A DNA stretch of 11,969 nucleotides. Source: VRUG01 sp965372745. GTDB lineage: Bacteria; Planctomycetota; Phycisphaerae; Sedimentisphaerales; Anaerobacaceae. Location: NCBI GenBank assembly GCA_965372745.1, contig CBDVDM010000040.1:1-11969 (forward strand), given 5' to 3'. Position numbers and translations under genes: made by a program. The notes beneath the pieces were generated by a model that did not search any database, had not been told where the DNA came from, and saw only the letters and a program-made list of their open reading frames with translations. Every line of letters starts with the position of its first letter. Positions within the stretch are counted from its first letter, which is position 1. Of the stretch, positions 1-5,616 are shown one piece after another.

Positions 1-87
1 AACATATCGACAAAAAAACAAAATCATCTTTGAACTATAATTGCGACACAGCCTGTGCGCTCAGAATGACAAAAGTAAATAGGTGAG

Positions 88-108
88 TCCCGATAAAAGG
101 CTTCGGGA
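88..108. other. Small hairpin upstream of mntA-hepT
   Basis: TCCCGA (88-93) is the exact reverse complement of TCGGGA (103-108), leaving a 9-base loop. It lies in the gene-free stretch 1-225. No T-run follows, so it is a weak terminator candidate for a gene ending left of the window, or part of a leader. The rest of 1-87 is A-rich and I see no gene in it. Confidence 0.25.
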
Positions 109-140
109 TAAAATCCGGTGACCGCCACCACACCAAATAA

Positions 141-152
141 AGGTCATGACCT
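141..152. promoter_or_regulatory. Perfect 12-base palindrome upstream of mntA, candidate operator
   Basis: AGGTCATGACCT at 141-152 is a perfect inverted repeat, followed by a second small inverted repeat (AAAGG 153-157 / CCTTT 165-169). It ends 73 bases before the preferred mntA start at 226. Toxin-antitoxin operons are often autoregulated through such palindromes, but MntA/HepT have no known DNA-binding domain of the usual kind, so an operator role is inference. Confidence 0.3.
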
Positions 153-225
153 AAAGGAACCTGGCCTTTTCCTTTGCAAAGAATTTGGTTTGACAGGTCT
201 TGTTATAGAGATTAGGCTATCGTCT

Positions 226-531
226 ATGACAAAGCAGGAAATTAAAGACAAATTGTTAGAAGCGGTCGAACATGACCCCCATCTGGCTGATATTAAATCT
301 GTGGCGCTTTTTGGCTCCCACGTTAGCGGCACGTCCAGAGAAGACAGTGATGTAGATGTGTTGATAGATTTTGTTCCAAATGCAGTTATAGGTTTTTTTG
401 CCCTCTCCGACATAAAGAATAATTTTGAATCTTTTCTTGAAAAAGCGGTTGACCTGCTTACACCTCAGGCGATAAGTAAATACTTCAGAGATGAAGTGTT
501 GGCACAGGCTGAGTACATCTATGAAAAATGA
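226..531 (+). CDS. mntA: MNT-domain nucleotidyltransferase, antitoxin of HepT-MntA pair
   Basis: A 101-residue minimal nucleotidyltransferase. The family signature is visible: G30-S31 followed by S41-D42-x-D44 (GSHVSG...SDVDVLIDF) and a later Asp in AVDLLT (about residue 76) that can be the third metal ligand. Known members neutralise the partner HEPN toxin by transferring AMP groups to a tyrosine near its active site. The reading frame stays open back to a GTG at 118, but residues encoded by 118-225 do not resemble the family. ATG 226 gives the usual length and has an AGATTAGG-like purine stretch about 10 bases upstream. The last 11 bases overlap the start of hepT, pointing to translational coupling. 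Function as an antitoxin follows from the pair, not from this protein alone. Confidence 0.85.
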   Translation: MTKQEIKDKLLEAVEHDPHLADIKSVALFGSHVSGTSREDSDVDVLIDFVPNAVIGFFALSDIKNNFESFLEKAVDLLTPQAISKYFRDEVLAQAEYIYEK

Positions 532-853
532 TAAAACTTATTTGATTCATATTCATGATGCCATTGAAATTATCAGAGAATACATCAAAGGTGTAACCTA
601 TGATGAGTTTTCATCTAATAAAATGATGATAGATGCCGTGGTAAGGGAATTGGAAATAATAGGTGAGGCATCAAATAACCTTAGCCGGCAGTTTCAGCAG
701 AATCACACCGATATTCAATGGCGCCGAATGAAAGATATGAGAAACTTCCTGATTCATGAGTATTTTGGTGTCAACACAAAGGTTGTTTGGAATACCTGCC
801 AAAATGATGTACCAATACTAAAAAGCTTTGTTGAAGGAATACTCGACGATTGA
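521..853 (+). CDS. hepT: HEPN-domain ribonuclease toxin, HepT family
   Basis: A 110-residue all-helical HEPN protein. The diagnostic parts are LEIIGEA (44-50) and the catalytic R-x4-H-x-Y motif at R74-NFLI-H79-E-Y81. In characterised HepT toxins the R/H pair forms the RNase site in a dimer, and the Tyr is the residue AMPylated by MntA. All three are intact here, so the toxin looks active. ATG 521 lies inside the end of mntA (stop 529-531). The frame is also open from 491, but those extra residues are simply the mntA coding sequence read out of frame. Here antitoxin precedes toxin. The pair is followed by a hairpin and a convergent gene, so it forms a self-contained two-gene cassette. Confidence 0.87.
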   Translation: MKNDKTYLIHIHDAIEIIREYIKGVTYDEFSSNKMMIDAVVRELEIIGEASNNLSRQFQQNHTDIQWRRMKDMRNFLIHEYFGVNTKVVWNTCQNDVPILKSFVEGILDD

Positions 854-879
854 CTGTCTACTTGATTGAAAGTTTATTC

Positions 880-899
880 TACCCCTTGCGGCGGGGGTA
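880..899. terminator. Candidate bidirectional terminator between convergent hepT and the Cys/Met enzyme gene
   Basis: TACCCC (880-885) pairs with GGGGTA (894-899) across an 8-base loop. It lies in the 68-base gap between two stops that face each other (853 plus, 922 minus). The stem is GC-rich but short and no clear T-run follows on either strand, so termination is plausible rather than shown. Confidence 0.4.
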
Positions 900-921
900 A
901 TGTTCCCATATTTCTAACCCG

Positions 922-2130
922 TTAACATTTTTTCAATGCCTGGTTGAGGTCGTAAATGATGTCCTCAGTGTTCTCTATACCGACCGCCAGCCTGAATAGC
1001 GTATCAGTAATTCCCAACTTGTATCGTTCCTTTCGCGTGTAATCGTAATAGCTGATTAGGGCAGGGTGTGTAATAAGGGTCTCGACACCGCCTAAACTCG
1101 GCCCGATGAAACAAAGCTGCAACGAATCGAGCAATTTTTTAGCAGTCTTCAATGTCCCTTTAACCTCGAATGTCACCACACCTCCGCCTCCTCTCATCTG
1201 CTGTTTTGCGATTTTATATTGAGGATGGCTTTTCAAAAACGGGTAATAAACCCGTTCTATCTTCCGGTGACCTTCCAGAAACTCCGCAACAGCCAGTGCA
1301 GTTTTATTTTGTTTTTCTATCCTGAGAGGAAATGTCTTCAAACCTCTAAGCAGCAGATAACAGCAGTGGGGGTCAATCGTGCCGCCCATTGATTTATGAA
1401 GATTCCGAACAGGCTCTATAAGTTCACTTTTACCAAGCACTGCCCCTGCGAGAATATCGTTATGACCGCCCAGATATTTTGTCCCGCTTTGCAGAACAAG
1501 GTCTATACCGAACTCAATCGGCCTTTGATTAAAGGGCGTGCCAAAGGTACTGTCGATAAGGGTCAGGATTTTGTATTTATCAGCAATTTTCTTTAATTTC
1601 CCAAGGTCAAAAATATTCAGGTAGGGATTCGTCGGAGACTCGGAAAAAATAAATTTTGTATTTTCTTTTATAGCTGCCTCCAAAACCTTGTAGTCGCCGA
1701 AGGGCACTATAGTACACTCGATAGCAAATTGTTTCAGGTAAGAACGGCAGAATTCCAGCGTCTTTTTATAGCTGTCATCGGTTATAACAATATGGTCACC
1801 AGACTGCACCAGAGACAGGATAGTTGTTGTAATAGCGCTCATCCCCGACGAGAAAACCACACATTCCTCTGCACCTTCGAGGTCCGCCAATCTCTTTTCA
1901 GCAATCTTGGCGGTCGGTCCGCCGTACCTGGCATATTCATAACGGTCGATTCCTCTTTTGGTATAATCCTCGATGGCCTTGGTGTTCTCAAATGTGAATG
2001 TTGAGGTCTGAACAATCGGAGTGGTCAGAGAATCTGCGTATTTCCTTCGAGGTTCACCTGCGTGAATTGCACGAGTGGATATCGATTGTTTGTGTGAGTT
2101 ATTTACTTTTCTTTTTTGTGATTTGGCCAT
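922..2130 (-). CDS. Cystathionine gamma-synthase-like PLP enzyme of Cys/Met metabolism
   Basis: A 402-residue fold-type I PLP enzyme of the Cys/Met metabolism family. Visible landmarks are YEYARYGGPT (64-73; Tyr/Arg from the neighbouring subunit hold the PLP phosphate), SSGMSA (94-99), D193 in IDSTFGTP (pyridine nitrogen) and the Schiff-base lysine K218 in SGTKYLGGHND. The C-terminal half (GGTIDPHCCYLLLRGLKT, SLGGVETLITHP) reads like plant-type cystathionine gamma-synthases. The RYG-x-PT variant in place of the common SRTGNPT also fits that branch. The likely reaction is gamma-replacement or sulfhydrylation of an activated homoserine in methionine synthesis. Cystathionine beta- or gamma-lyase and O-acetylhomoserine sulfhydrylase cannot be excluded by eye. 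The first 15 residues are Lys/Ser/Asn-rich and look like an added tail. ATG 2130 has a GAGAGGTAG ribosome-binding site. It is a single gene, divergent from the flagellin-like genes and convergent with hepT. Confidence 0.85.
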   Translation of the reverse strand: MAKSQKRKVNNSHKQSISTRAIHAGEPRRKYADSLTTPIVQTSTFTFENTKAIEDYTKRGIDRYEYARYGGPTAKIAEKRLADLEGAEECVVFSSGMSAITTTILSLVQSGDHIVITDDSYKKTLEFCRSYLKQFAIECTIVPFGDYKVLEAAIKENTKFIFSESPTNPYLNIFDLGKLKKIADKYKILTLIDSTFGTPFNQRPIEFGIDLVLQSGTKYLGGHNDILAGAVLGKSELIEPVRNLHKSMGGTIDPHCCYLLLRGLKTFPLRIEKQNKTALAVAEFLEGHRKIERVYYPFLKSHPQYKIAKQQMRGGGGVVTFEVKGTLKTAKKLLDSLQLCFIGPSLGGVETLITHPALISYYDYTRKERYKLGITDTLFRLAVGIENTEDIIYDLNQALKKC

Positions 2131-2154
2131 AACTACCTCTCATAAACAATGTGT

Positions 2155-2183
2155 TTTATCAATATATTAAATTGTGACAACAA
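2155..2183 (-). promoter_or_regulatory. Weak candidate promoter for the Cys/Met enzyme gene
   Basis: Read on the minus strand, TTGTTG (2178-2183) and GATAAA (2155-2160) are 17 bases apart. That spacing is ideal, but the boxes match the sigma70 consensus at only 3/6 and 4/6. The short distance to the start at 2130 is suitable. In such AT-rich sequence a match of this quality occurs often by chance. Confidence 0.2.
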
Positions 2184-2311
2184 TATAGGTTTTTTCTACA
2201 ATTTTGCAATCAATATCTGCCTGAATTTATTTAAGCTAATATGAGTCTGATAATCACGATTATAAATCCTGTTCAGCTTTAACTCTGGATACCCTTTGCA
2301 GCCATTCAAAA

Positions 2312-2321
2312 CGTCCGAGAA
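2312..2321 (+). repeat. CGTCCGAGAA motif, copy 1
   Basis: The ten bases CGTCCGAGAA occur here and again at 2905-2914, both followed within a few bases by AACATT and both preceded by an A-run. Copy 1 lies 139 bases before ATG 2451, and copy 2 lies 145 bases before GTG 3050. It may be a shared regulatory site of the two flagellin-like genes or a relic of duplication. It does not fit a sigma28 promoter, because no TAAA box sits at the right distance. Confidence 0.35.
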
Positions 2322-2435
2322 CATTATAAAAAAATCTCTTCAAATTTGGATAGCAAGCATCTTTTTATTATATTTTGCTTATCGTATCTTTAAATAGGTT
2401 TTTTCTTGTACAAAAAGACAAATTGGACTCGATTA

Positions 2436-2444
2436 GGGGGGGGG
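2436..2444 (+). repeat. Run of nine G in the ribosome-binding region
   Basis: Nine consecutive G stand six bases before ATG 2451 in an otherwise AT-rich sequence. The run supplies the only Shine-Dalgarno-like stretch for this gene. A change in its length would alter the spacing to the start codon, or the frame if translation began at TTG 2406. Long G-runs are typical slippage sites for phase variation. Confidence 0.6.
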
Positions 2445-2450
2445 CAGAAA

Positions 2451-2900
2451 ATGATTGGGATAGAGAAAGTTACAGGATATGATTATACCGTAAAAAAGAT
2501 CAATCAAAATAGCGATAATCTGAAAATAACACAGGAACAAACAAACCAACAGGATAACACATACAACGACGTTGCCATTGCAGAAATCGAAAATCCGAAT
2601 TTGACTAATAAACCCAATAGTATGCTGCAAAAAATCAAGGAGGAAATCAAGGCTATCAAAAATTATGACGGCTTTCTGCTTGGTATACATGAGCAGATAG
2701 AGCAGGTCACAACCAATATGCAGTTCAAACTTGAGGATATCCTGCAAGTCGAAGAACGAATAGGTCAGTTAAATGATGCCTCAGAGTTGGGTGCTTTTAC
2801 ATTGCAAAGGATACTTAGCGAGGCTTATAAAGCGTTAAGATGTCAGGCAAATACAAATTCTGAAAAAGTTTTAAACTTAATCACCAAAGCATCATTATAA
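2451..2900 (+). CDS. Flagellin-like protein keeping only the C-terminal half
   Basis: A 149-residue protein. Residues about 60-145 can be laid along the C-terminal D1/D0 region of flagellins. NYDGFLLGIHEQIEQVTTN (71-89) parallels the 'R-x-LGA-x-QNRLE-x-x-x-NN' helix. EERIGQLNDASELGAFT (101-117) parallels 'ESRIRDADFA-E-x-x-x-x-T'. LQRILSEAYKALRCQAN (118-134) followed by EKVLNLI parallels 'AQILQQAG-x-A-LAQAN...VLSLL'. Residues 1-58 are Asn/Gln/Lys-rich and match nothing I know; the flagellin N-terminal D0/D1 helices and the middle beta region are absent. ATG 2451 is preferred over TTG 2406 because of the G-rich ribosome-binding stretch. There is no signal peptide, as for flagellins, which leave through the flagellar export apparatus. 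It could be a truncated flagellin or a flagellin-tail-bearing protein of another role. A second diverged flagellin-like gene follows. Confidence 0.6.
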   Translation: MIGIEKVTGYDYTVKKINQNSDNLKITQEQTNQQDNTYNDVAIAEIENPNLTNKPNSMLQKIKEEIKAIKNYDGFLLGIHEQIEQVTTNMQFKLEDILQVEERIGQLNDASELGAFTLQRILSEAYKALRCQANTNSEKVLNLITKASL

Positions 2901-2904
2901 AAAC

Positions 2905-2914
2905 CGTCCGAGAA
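2905..2914 (+). repeat. CGTCCGAGAA motif, copy 2
   Basis: This is the second copy of the ten-base motif described at 2312-2321. It starts five bases after the stop of the first flagellin-like gene and ends 30 bases before the ATT at 2944 that may once have begun the second one. Confidence 0.35.
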
Positions 2915-2943
2915 TAACATTTCATACACAGCAGGATAAAAGT

Positions 2944-3096
2944 ATTGGAAAAAATACGCTGGTTATTTTTGCACATCTAAGTAACTTTTCGTACTCTTTA
3001 GATAAAAAGTGGTTGAAGTCTATCATCGCAAAGGAAAGAGACTTTAAAAGTGTTAGAATCAGTGGAAAAATCAAAAGAAAGCGACTGCTGCCATGA
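2944..3096 (+). pseudogene. Possible out-of-frame N-terminal D0 segment of the second flagellin-like gene
   Basis: A frame open from 2881 to the TGA at 3094-3096 contains, from an ATT at 2944, a peptide of about 50 residues that resembles a flagellin N-terminus. 'NTLVIFAHLSNFSYSLDKK' recalls 'NTNV-x-x-L-x-AQ-x-NL-x-K-x-x-x-SL', and 'AKERDFKSVRIS' recalls 'ERLSSGLRINS'. AGGA (2933-2936) stands seven bases before the ATT, the right place for a ribosome-binding site, yet no ATG, GTG or TTG is available there. The flagellin-like reading then continues in the next frame at 3050-3763. Joined, the two parts would give about 270 residues, a normal length for a small flagellin. Resemblance in the first segment is weak and judged by eye. 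It may be decay, a sequencing error, or chance. Confidence 0.33.
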
Positions 3097-3763
3097 ATCA
3101 GCAGCCATTGCAACCGCCAACAACTTTAACCATGACATTTATGATATTCAGTTGAGCGAACACAATATTACTACCGCTGTTTTTCTGGTTCAGCACTTTA
3201 TTGACATCACGAACAAAATCCGCGATGAATTTTTAGTGATTGAATCGTTAGTAATCAAAGTAACACAACGGTATTGTCCCGACTCGAAAAAAGCAAAACT
3301 ACAGCACCAACTTGCAGGTATGATTAATAATGTCAACAACATAGTTAACGATACTGTATACGCCGGGAACAAACTATTCACTACTGACGGCCAGGTCATG
3401 TTTTTTTATATCGGACAGGAACAAAACATTGCACTATACCCAAAAAATCTAAGCCTTAATACTGAAGAGTTAGACCTGACTAAAAATACCGGCAAAGCCA
3501 TGGACTTTATCACTAACAAAACCAAACAAGCCGATGAGTATATCGAATATTTGAATCATCAGGCCAAACTGCTCGTTAGTATTATGTTAAACATCGATTA
3601 TAGAATTGCAGCGACAGAAGGTGTCAAACTGAAAAACTTCAGCGTCCTGACCGCCAAAAAGTTAAACAAAATCATATCATGGGAAATTGTCAAAAACCAG
3701 CAAACCTCCGCTGCTGCACAATGGAATATCTTATCCGATACTGCTGTACACTTACTTAAATAA
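3050..3763 (+). CDS. Strongly diverged flagellin-like protein lacking the N-terminal D0 helix
   Basis: A 237-residue protein from GTG 3050 (GGAAAGAG about nine bases upstream). Flagellin features appear in the right order. SAAIATANNFNHDI (17-30) recalls 'DDAAGLAIA-x-R-x-x-x-DI'. The helix 33-75 and DSKKAKLQHQLAGMINNVNNIVNDTVYAGNKLF (78-110) follow 'SDSDRASIQ-E-I-L-x-EI-x-RIA-x-TT-FNG-KLL'. GQVMFFYIGQEQNIAL (114-129) follows the 'FQIGANAGQTI' strand pair, and residues 150-237 follow the C-terminal D1/D0 helices ending ...ILSDTAVHLLK. Many normally invariant residues are changed (FNG to YAG, LAQAN to AAAQWN) and the variable middle domain is absent, as in minimal flagellins. The first 45 or so residues of a flagellin are missing in this frame but may be readable upstream in another. 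No signal peptide is seen. It may be a decaying gene, or a fast-evolving filament or cap-like component; no flagellar gene is nearby to support motility. Confidence 0.62.
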   Translation: MLESVEKSKESDCCHESAAIATANNFNHDIYDIQLSEHNITTAVFLVQHFIDITNKIRDEFLVIESLVIKVTQRYCPDSKKAKLQHQLAGMINNVNNIVNDTVYAGNKLFTTDGQVMFFYIGQEQNIALYPKNLSLNTEELDLTKNTGKAMDFITNKTKQADEYIEYLNHQAKLLVSIMLNIDYRIAATEGVKLKNFSVLTAKKLNKIISWEIVKNQQTSAAAQWNILSDTAVHLLK

Positions 3764-3918
3764 ATCATACTGACCGTTTTGGTTTAAGTTGCAACTGTAA
3801 TTGTTTTATCAACAGCAACATAGAAAAAATTGCCAATCGAAAGATTAGTAATGACGAAGGACGGAATTGGGTAAGCAGTTCCTATAATATTGTCGATGGT
3901 GGATTAGGGACGGCGAAA

Positions 3919-4029
3919 ATGGGATTTGGTGGGATGATTGATTTTATGATAATATTTCTGGAAGCTGAGAAGTTGACGGCGTTTTTGGCCGAAATAAATA
4001 TTACCAGCGAAATGGTGAAGCGAAACTGA
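3919..4029 (+). CDS. Very small ORF, 36 residues, doubtful
   Basis: ATG 3919 follows AGGGA at an eight-base distance and opens a 36-residue frame rich in Phe, Ile and Met near its start and ending in SEMVKRN. It stops 33 bases before the response regulator start. I do not recognise it. It forms the end of the longer open frame from 3760, which makes a decayed gene another option. Confidence 0.2.
   Translation: MGFGGMIDFMIIFLEAEKLTAFLAEINITSEMVKRN
3973..4002 (+). promoter_or_regulatory. Weak candidate promoter for the response regulator
   Basis: TTGACG (3973-3978) matches the -35 box at 5/6. A -10-like AATATT (3997-4002, 4/6) lies 18 bases further on, giving a leader of roughly 50 bases to ATG 4063. 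The -10 box is poor. Confidence 0.28.
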
Positions 4030-4062
4030 TTGAAAGTATTGGTCAGAACCGGGGTGTTTAAA

Positions 4063-4839
4063 ATGTACGATTCAGAAAACGAGGTTACCGTTCACAGGGT
4101 TATTGTTATAGATGACAATCCGGAGATTCATGGTGATTTTAAGTCTATCTTTCAGGAAGATGTAATAAACACCTGCGACGTGGATGAAATGGAAGCAAGT
4201 ATCTTCAAAGATGCCCCTTTTCGCCACGAAATAGATAAAGACAGATATGAGCTTGATTATGCGTTTCAAGGAGAAGAAGGTGTTAAAAAGGTAAAACAGG
4301 CGGTTGGCGATGACCGTCCTTACGAACTTGCTTTTGTTGATATGCGTATGCCGCCGGGGTGGGACGGTCTTGAGACAATAGAGCATATATGGAAGATAGA
4401 CCCGTGTGTGCAGGTTGTAATCTGCTCGGCTTACTCAGATTATACATGGGAAGAAGTAATCAGCCGGCTCGGCCATAAGGGCAGTTTGCTGATTCTTGAA
4501 AAACCGTTCAATAGTAGAGAAATTTCTCAGTTGGCCTGTGCTCTGACGGAGAAATACATTTTGAGCAGGAAGGTAAATTCAGGTTTTAGGGACCTGGATG
4601 AAATTATAAAGCAAAAGGCGCATAAGCTTGAAATAGCTCGGATTAACGCAGAAGAGGCAGAGAAAATACTTAACGATATTATAACAGGAGAAGATTTGCC
4701 TAAAGAGATAAAGAACAGAATTCATAATATTCGTGAAAACAGCAGTAAACTTTTATCGGCGATAAACAGTGTTTTTGGAAATTCACCTCAACCGGAAAAG
4801 GCCGGCTTCAATAAACCAGGCAGCAAGTCAGAAAAGTGA
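4063..4839 (+). CDS. Orphan response regulator, receiver domain plus helical tail
   Basis: A 258-residue protein. The receiver domain spans roughly residues 11-165: acidic pair D17-D18, phosphoacceptor D93 in FVDMRMPPGWDG, the switch S122 in ICSAYSD and the conserved K147 in EKPF. All phosphorylation residues are present. Between the first helix and the acceptor strand there is an insert of some 35-40 residues (about 33-70, EDVINTCDVDEMEAS...YAFQGEEG). This makes the acceptor Asp lie near 93 instead of the usual 50s; similar inserts occur in receiver domains attached to large hybrid sensor kinases. Residues 165-237 form charged helices, possibly a dimerising coil, and the end is disordered. 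There is no DNA-binding or enzymatic output domain and no kinase beside it, so it is likely a relay or partner-binding regulator. ATG 4063 has GGGGTG six bases upstream; TTG 4030 is a less likely start. Confidence 0.85.
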   Translation: MYDSENEVTVHRVIVIDDNPEIHGDFKSIFQEDVINTCDVDEMEASIFKDAPFRHEIDKDRYELDYAFQGEEGVKKVKQAVGDDRPYELAFVDMRMPPGWDGLETIEHIWKIDPCVQVVICSAYSDYTWEEVISRLGHKGSLLILEKPFNSREISQLACALTEKYILSRKVNSGFRDLDEIIKQKAHKLEIARINAEEAEKILNDIITGEDLPKEIKNRIHNIRENSSKLLSAINSVFGNSPQPEKAGFNKPGSKSEK

Positions 4840-4860
4840 TATATTCGTGTATTGTGGTTA

Positions 4861-4879
4861 GTGAATCGTGATTCACGAT
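4861..4879. terminator. Overlapping palindromes at the convergent ends of response regulator and GH16 genes
   Basis: ATCGTGA-T-TCACGAT (4865-4879) is a perfect inverted repeat with a one-base centre, and GTGAATC-GT-GATTCAC (4861-4876) is another that overlaps it. The block sits 21 bases after the response regulator stop and touches the stop of the minus-strand GH16 gene. The loops are too tight for a good hairpin in either form, so a protein-binding site is also possible. Confidence 0.35.
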
Positions 4880-5601
4880 CACCTCAATTCATAATATTTC
4901 ACATAATCATATTCGGCGTATACCGGCAGGATATTCTTGTCGAACTTGCCTGCCCAGTCGGTAAGATTGCAAATCCAGATGTTCATCATAATCTTTTGAG
5001 ACAGGTCAGGGATATTGTCGGCAGCGGTATGCATTAATTTGCCGTCGATATACCATTTTATATATTTCGGCAGCCATTCGAATACATAGATATGAAAATC
5101 TTCATCGACAGCAAAATCCAAATCGTAAGTAACCGGTTTGAAATCAGGTGTTTTATTCCACCAGTGGGTAAACTGCATTTTGCGTGTATCTCTGCCCAGA
5201 ACTTCGATGTCGATTTCGTTCCAGCGGGGATGCGATGGGTCTTTGTAGGTGAAAAATGAGGAAACGACGCCGGAACCTGATGCGAATTTCATTCTTACTT
5301 CGAATTTTCCGTAAAGGAAAGAATCCCTTGTGCGATACTCGGCACCGGCGTAGAGTTTTCCACCAGCCGGCTCATCGGTAAGATGCAGCTTCATGATTCC
5401 GTTTTGAAAAGTCACGTTTTTTTCGACGAACCTGGAGTCGTTGACACCAAAGGTATGTGCAGCTTTTTCCCAGCGGGCAGAATCGAACGAATCAAAATTG
5501 TCCTGCCAGAGCAATGTCCATTTGCTGTCTTTATCACAGCCGGTGATTAAAGTTGCTGATAAAATTAAAAGAGTGGTAAGTGTCAGATTGGATTTTTCCA
5601 C
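4879..5601 (-). CDS. GH16 glycoside hydrolase, lichenase-like lipoprotein
   Basis: A 240-residue secreted endo-beta-glucanase. A lipoprotein signal precedes the lipobox LITG-C22. The beta-jelly-roll domain follows, with the GH16 catalytic signature E129-I-D131-I-E133 (nucleophile, assisting Asp, acid/base). Surrounding segments (GKFEVRMK, SGVVSSFFTY, DIEVLGRDT, FEWLPKYIKWYIDGK, KIMMNIW) closely follow Bacillus-type beta-1,3-1,4-glucanases. Mixed-linkage glucan, or a related beta-glucan such as laminarin, is therefore the likely substrate. Length matches a single-domain lichenase with no carbohydrate-binding module. The start is GTG 5601 with GAGGAA about eight bases upstream. It stands alone: no SusC/D-like or other glycosidase gene adjoins it, and it is divergent from the aminotransferase. 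Predicted location is anchored to a membrane facing the periplasm or outside. Confidence 0.88.
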   Translation of the reverse strand: MEKSNLTLTTLLILSATLITGCDKDSKWTLLWQDNFDSFDSARWEKAAHTFGVNDSRFVEKNVTFQNGIMKLHLTDEPAGGKLYAGAEYRTRDSFLYGKFEVRMKFASGSGVVSSFFTYKDPSHPRWNEIDIEVLGRDTRKMQFTHWWNKTPDFKPVTYDLDFAVDEDFHIYVFEWLPKYIKWYIDGKLMHTAADNIPDLSQKIMMNIWICNLTDWAGKFDKNILPVYAEYDYVKYYELR

Positions 5602-5616
5602 AGTTTTTTCCTCATT

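Larger units (their letters stand above)
2131..2450. other. Divergent intergenic region, no gene seen
   Basis: This 320-base AT-rich stretch separates the minus-strand Cys/Met enzyme from the first flagellin-like gene. It holds the enzyme's ribosome-binding site and a possible promoter at its left end, a 10-base motif (2312-2321) that recurs before the next gene, and a 9-G run next to the ATG at 2451. No open frame in it looks coding. I see no SAM riboswitch or T-box structure next to the Cys/Met gene. Confidence 0.6.
3764..4062. other. Intergenic region with an uninterrupted but start-less frame
   Basis: About 300 bases without a recognised gene. One plus-strand frame stays open for 89 codons from 3760 to the TGA at 4027-4029, with no ATG until 3919 and no recognisable domain. 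A perfect 10-base palindrome, AGTTGCAACT (3787-3796), lies just after the flagellin-like stop and might mark a transcript end, though no T-run follows directly. Confidence 0.5.

Noticed and set aside
36..41. Perfect TATAAT near the left edge, upstream of mntA
   Set aside because: The only -35-like box (TCGACA at 7-12) is 23 bases away, too far for a sigma70 promoter, so it is not called.
118..225. In-frame extension of mntA from GTG 118
   Set aside because: The 36 extra residues do not resemble MNT proteins, and ATG 226 gives the usual family length.
2131..2300. SAM riboswitch or T-box in front of the Cys/Met enzyme
   Set aside because: The region is AT-rich and I could not find the paired stems or conserved core of either element.
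2312..2321. Reading CGTCCGAGAA as a sigma28 (flagellar) -10 box
   Set aside because: Part of it looks like GCCGATAA, but neither copy has a TAAA box about 15 bases upstream.
3769..3777. ACTGACCGT repeated shortly after two gene stops (also near 6858)
   Set aside because: A nine-base repeat is expected many times by chance in 12 kb, and no structure surrounds it.
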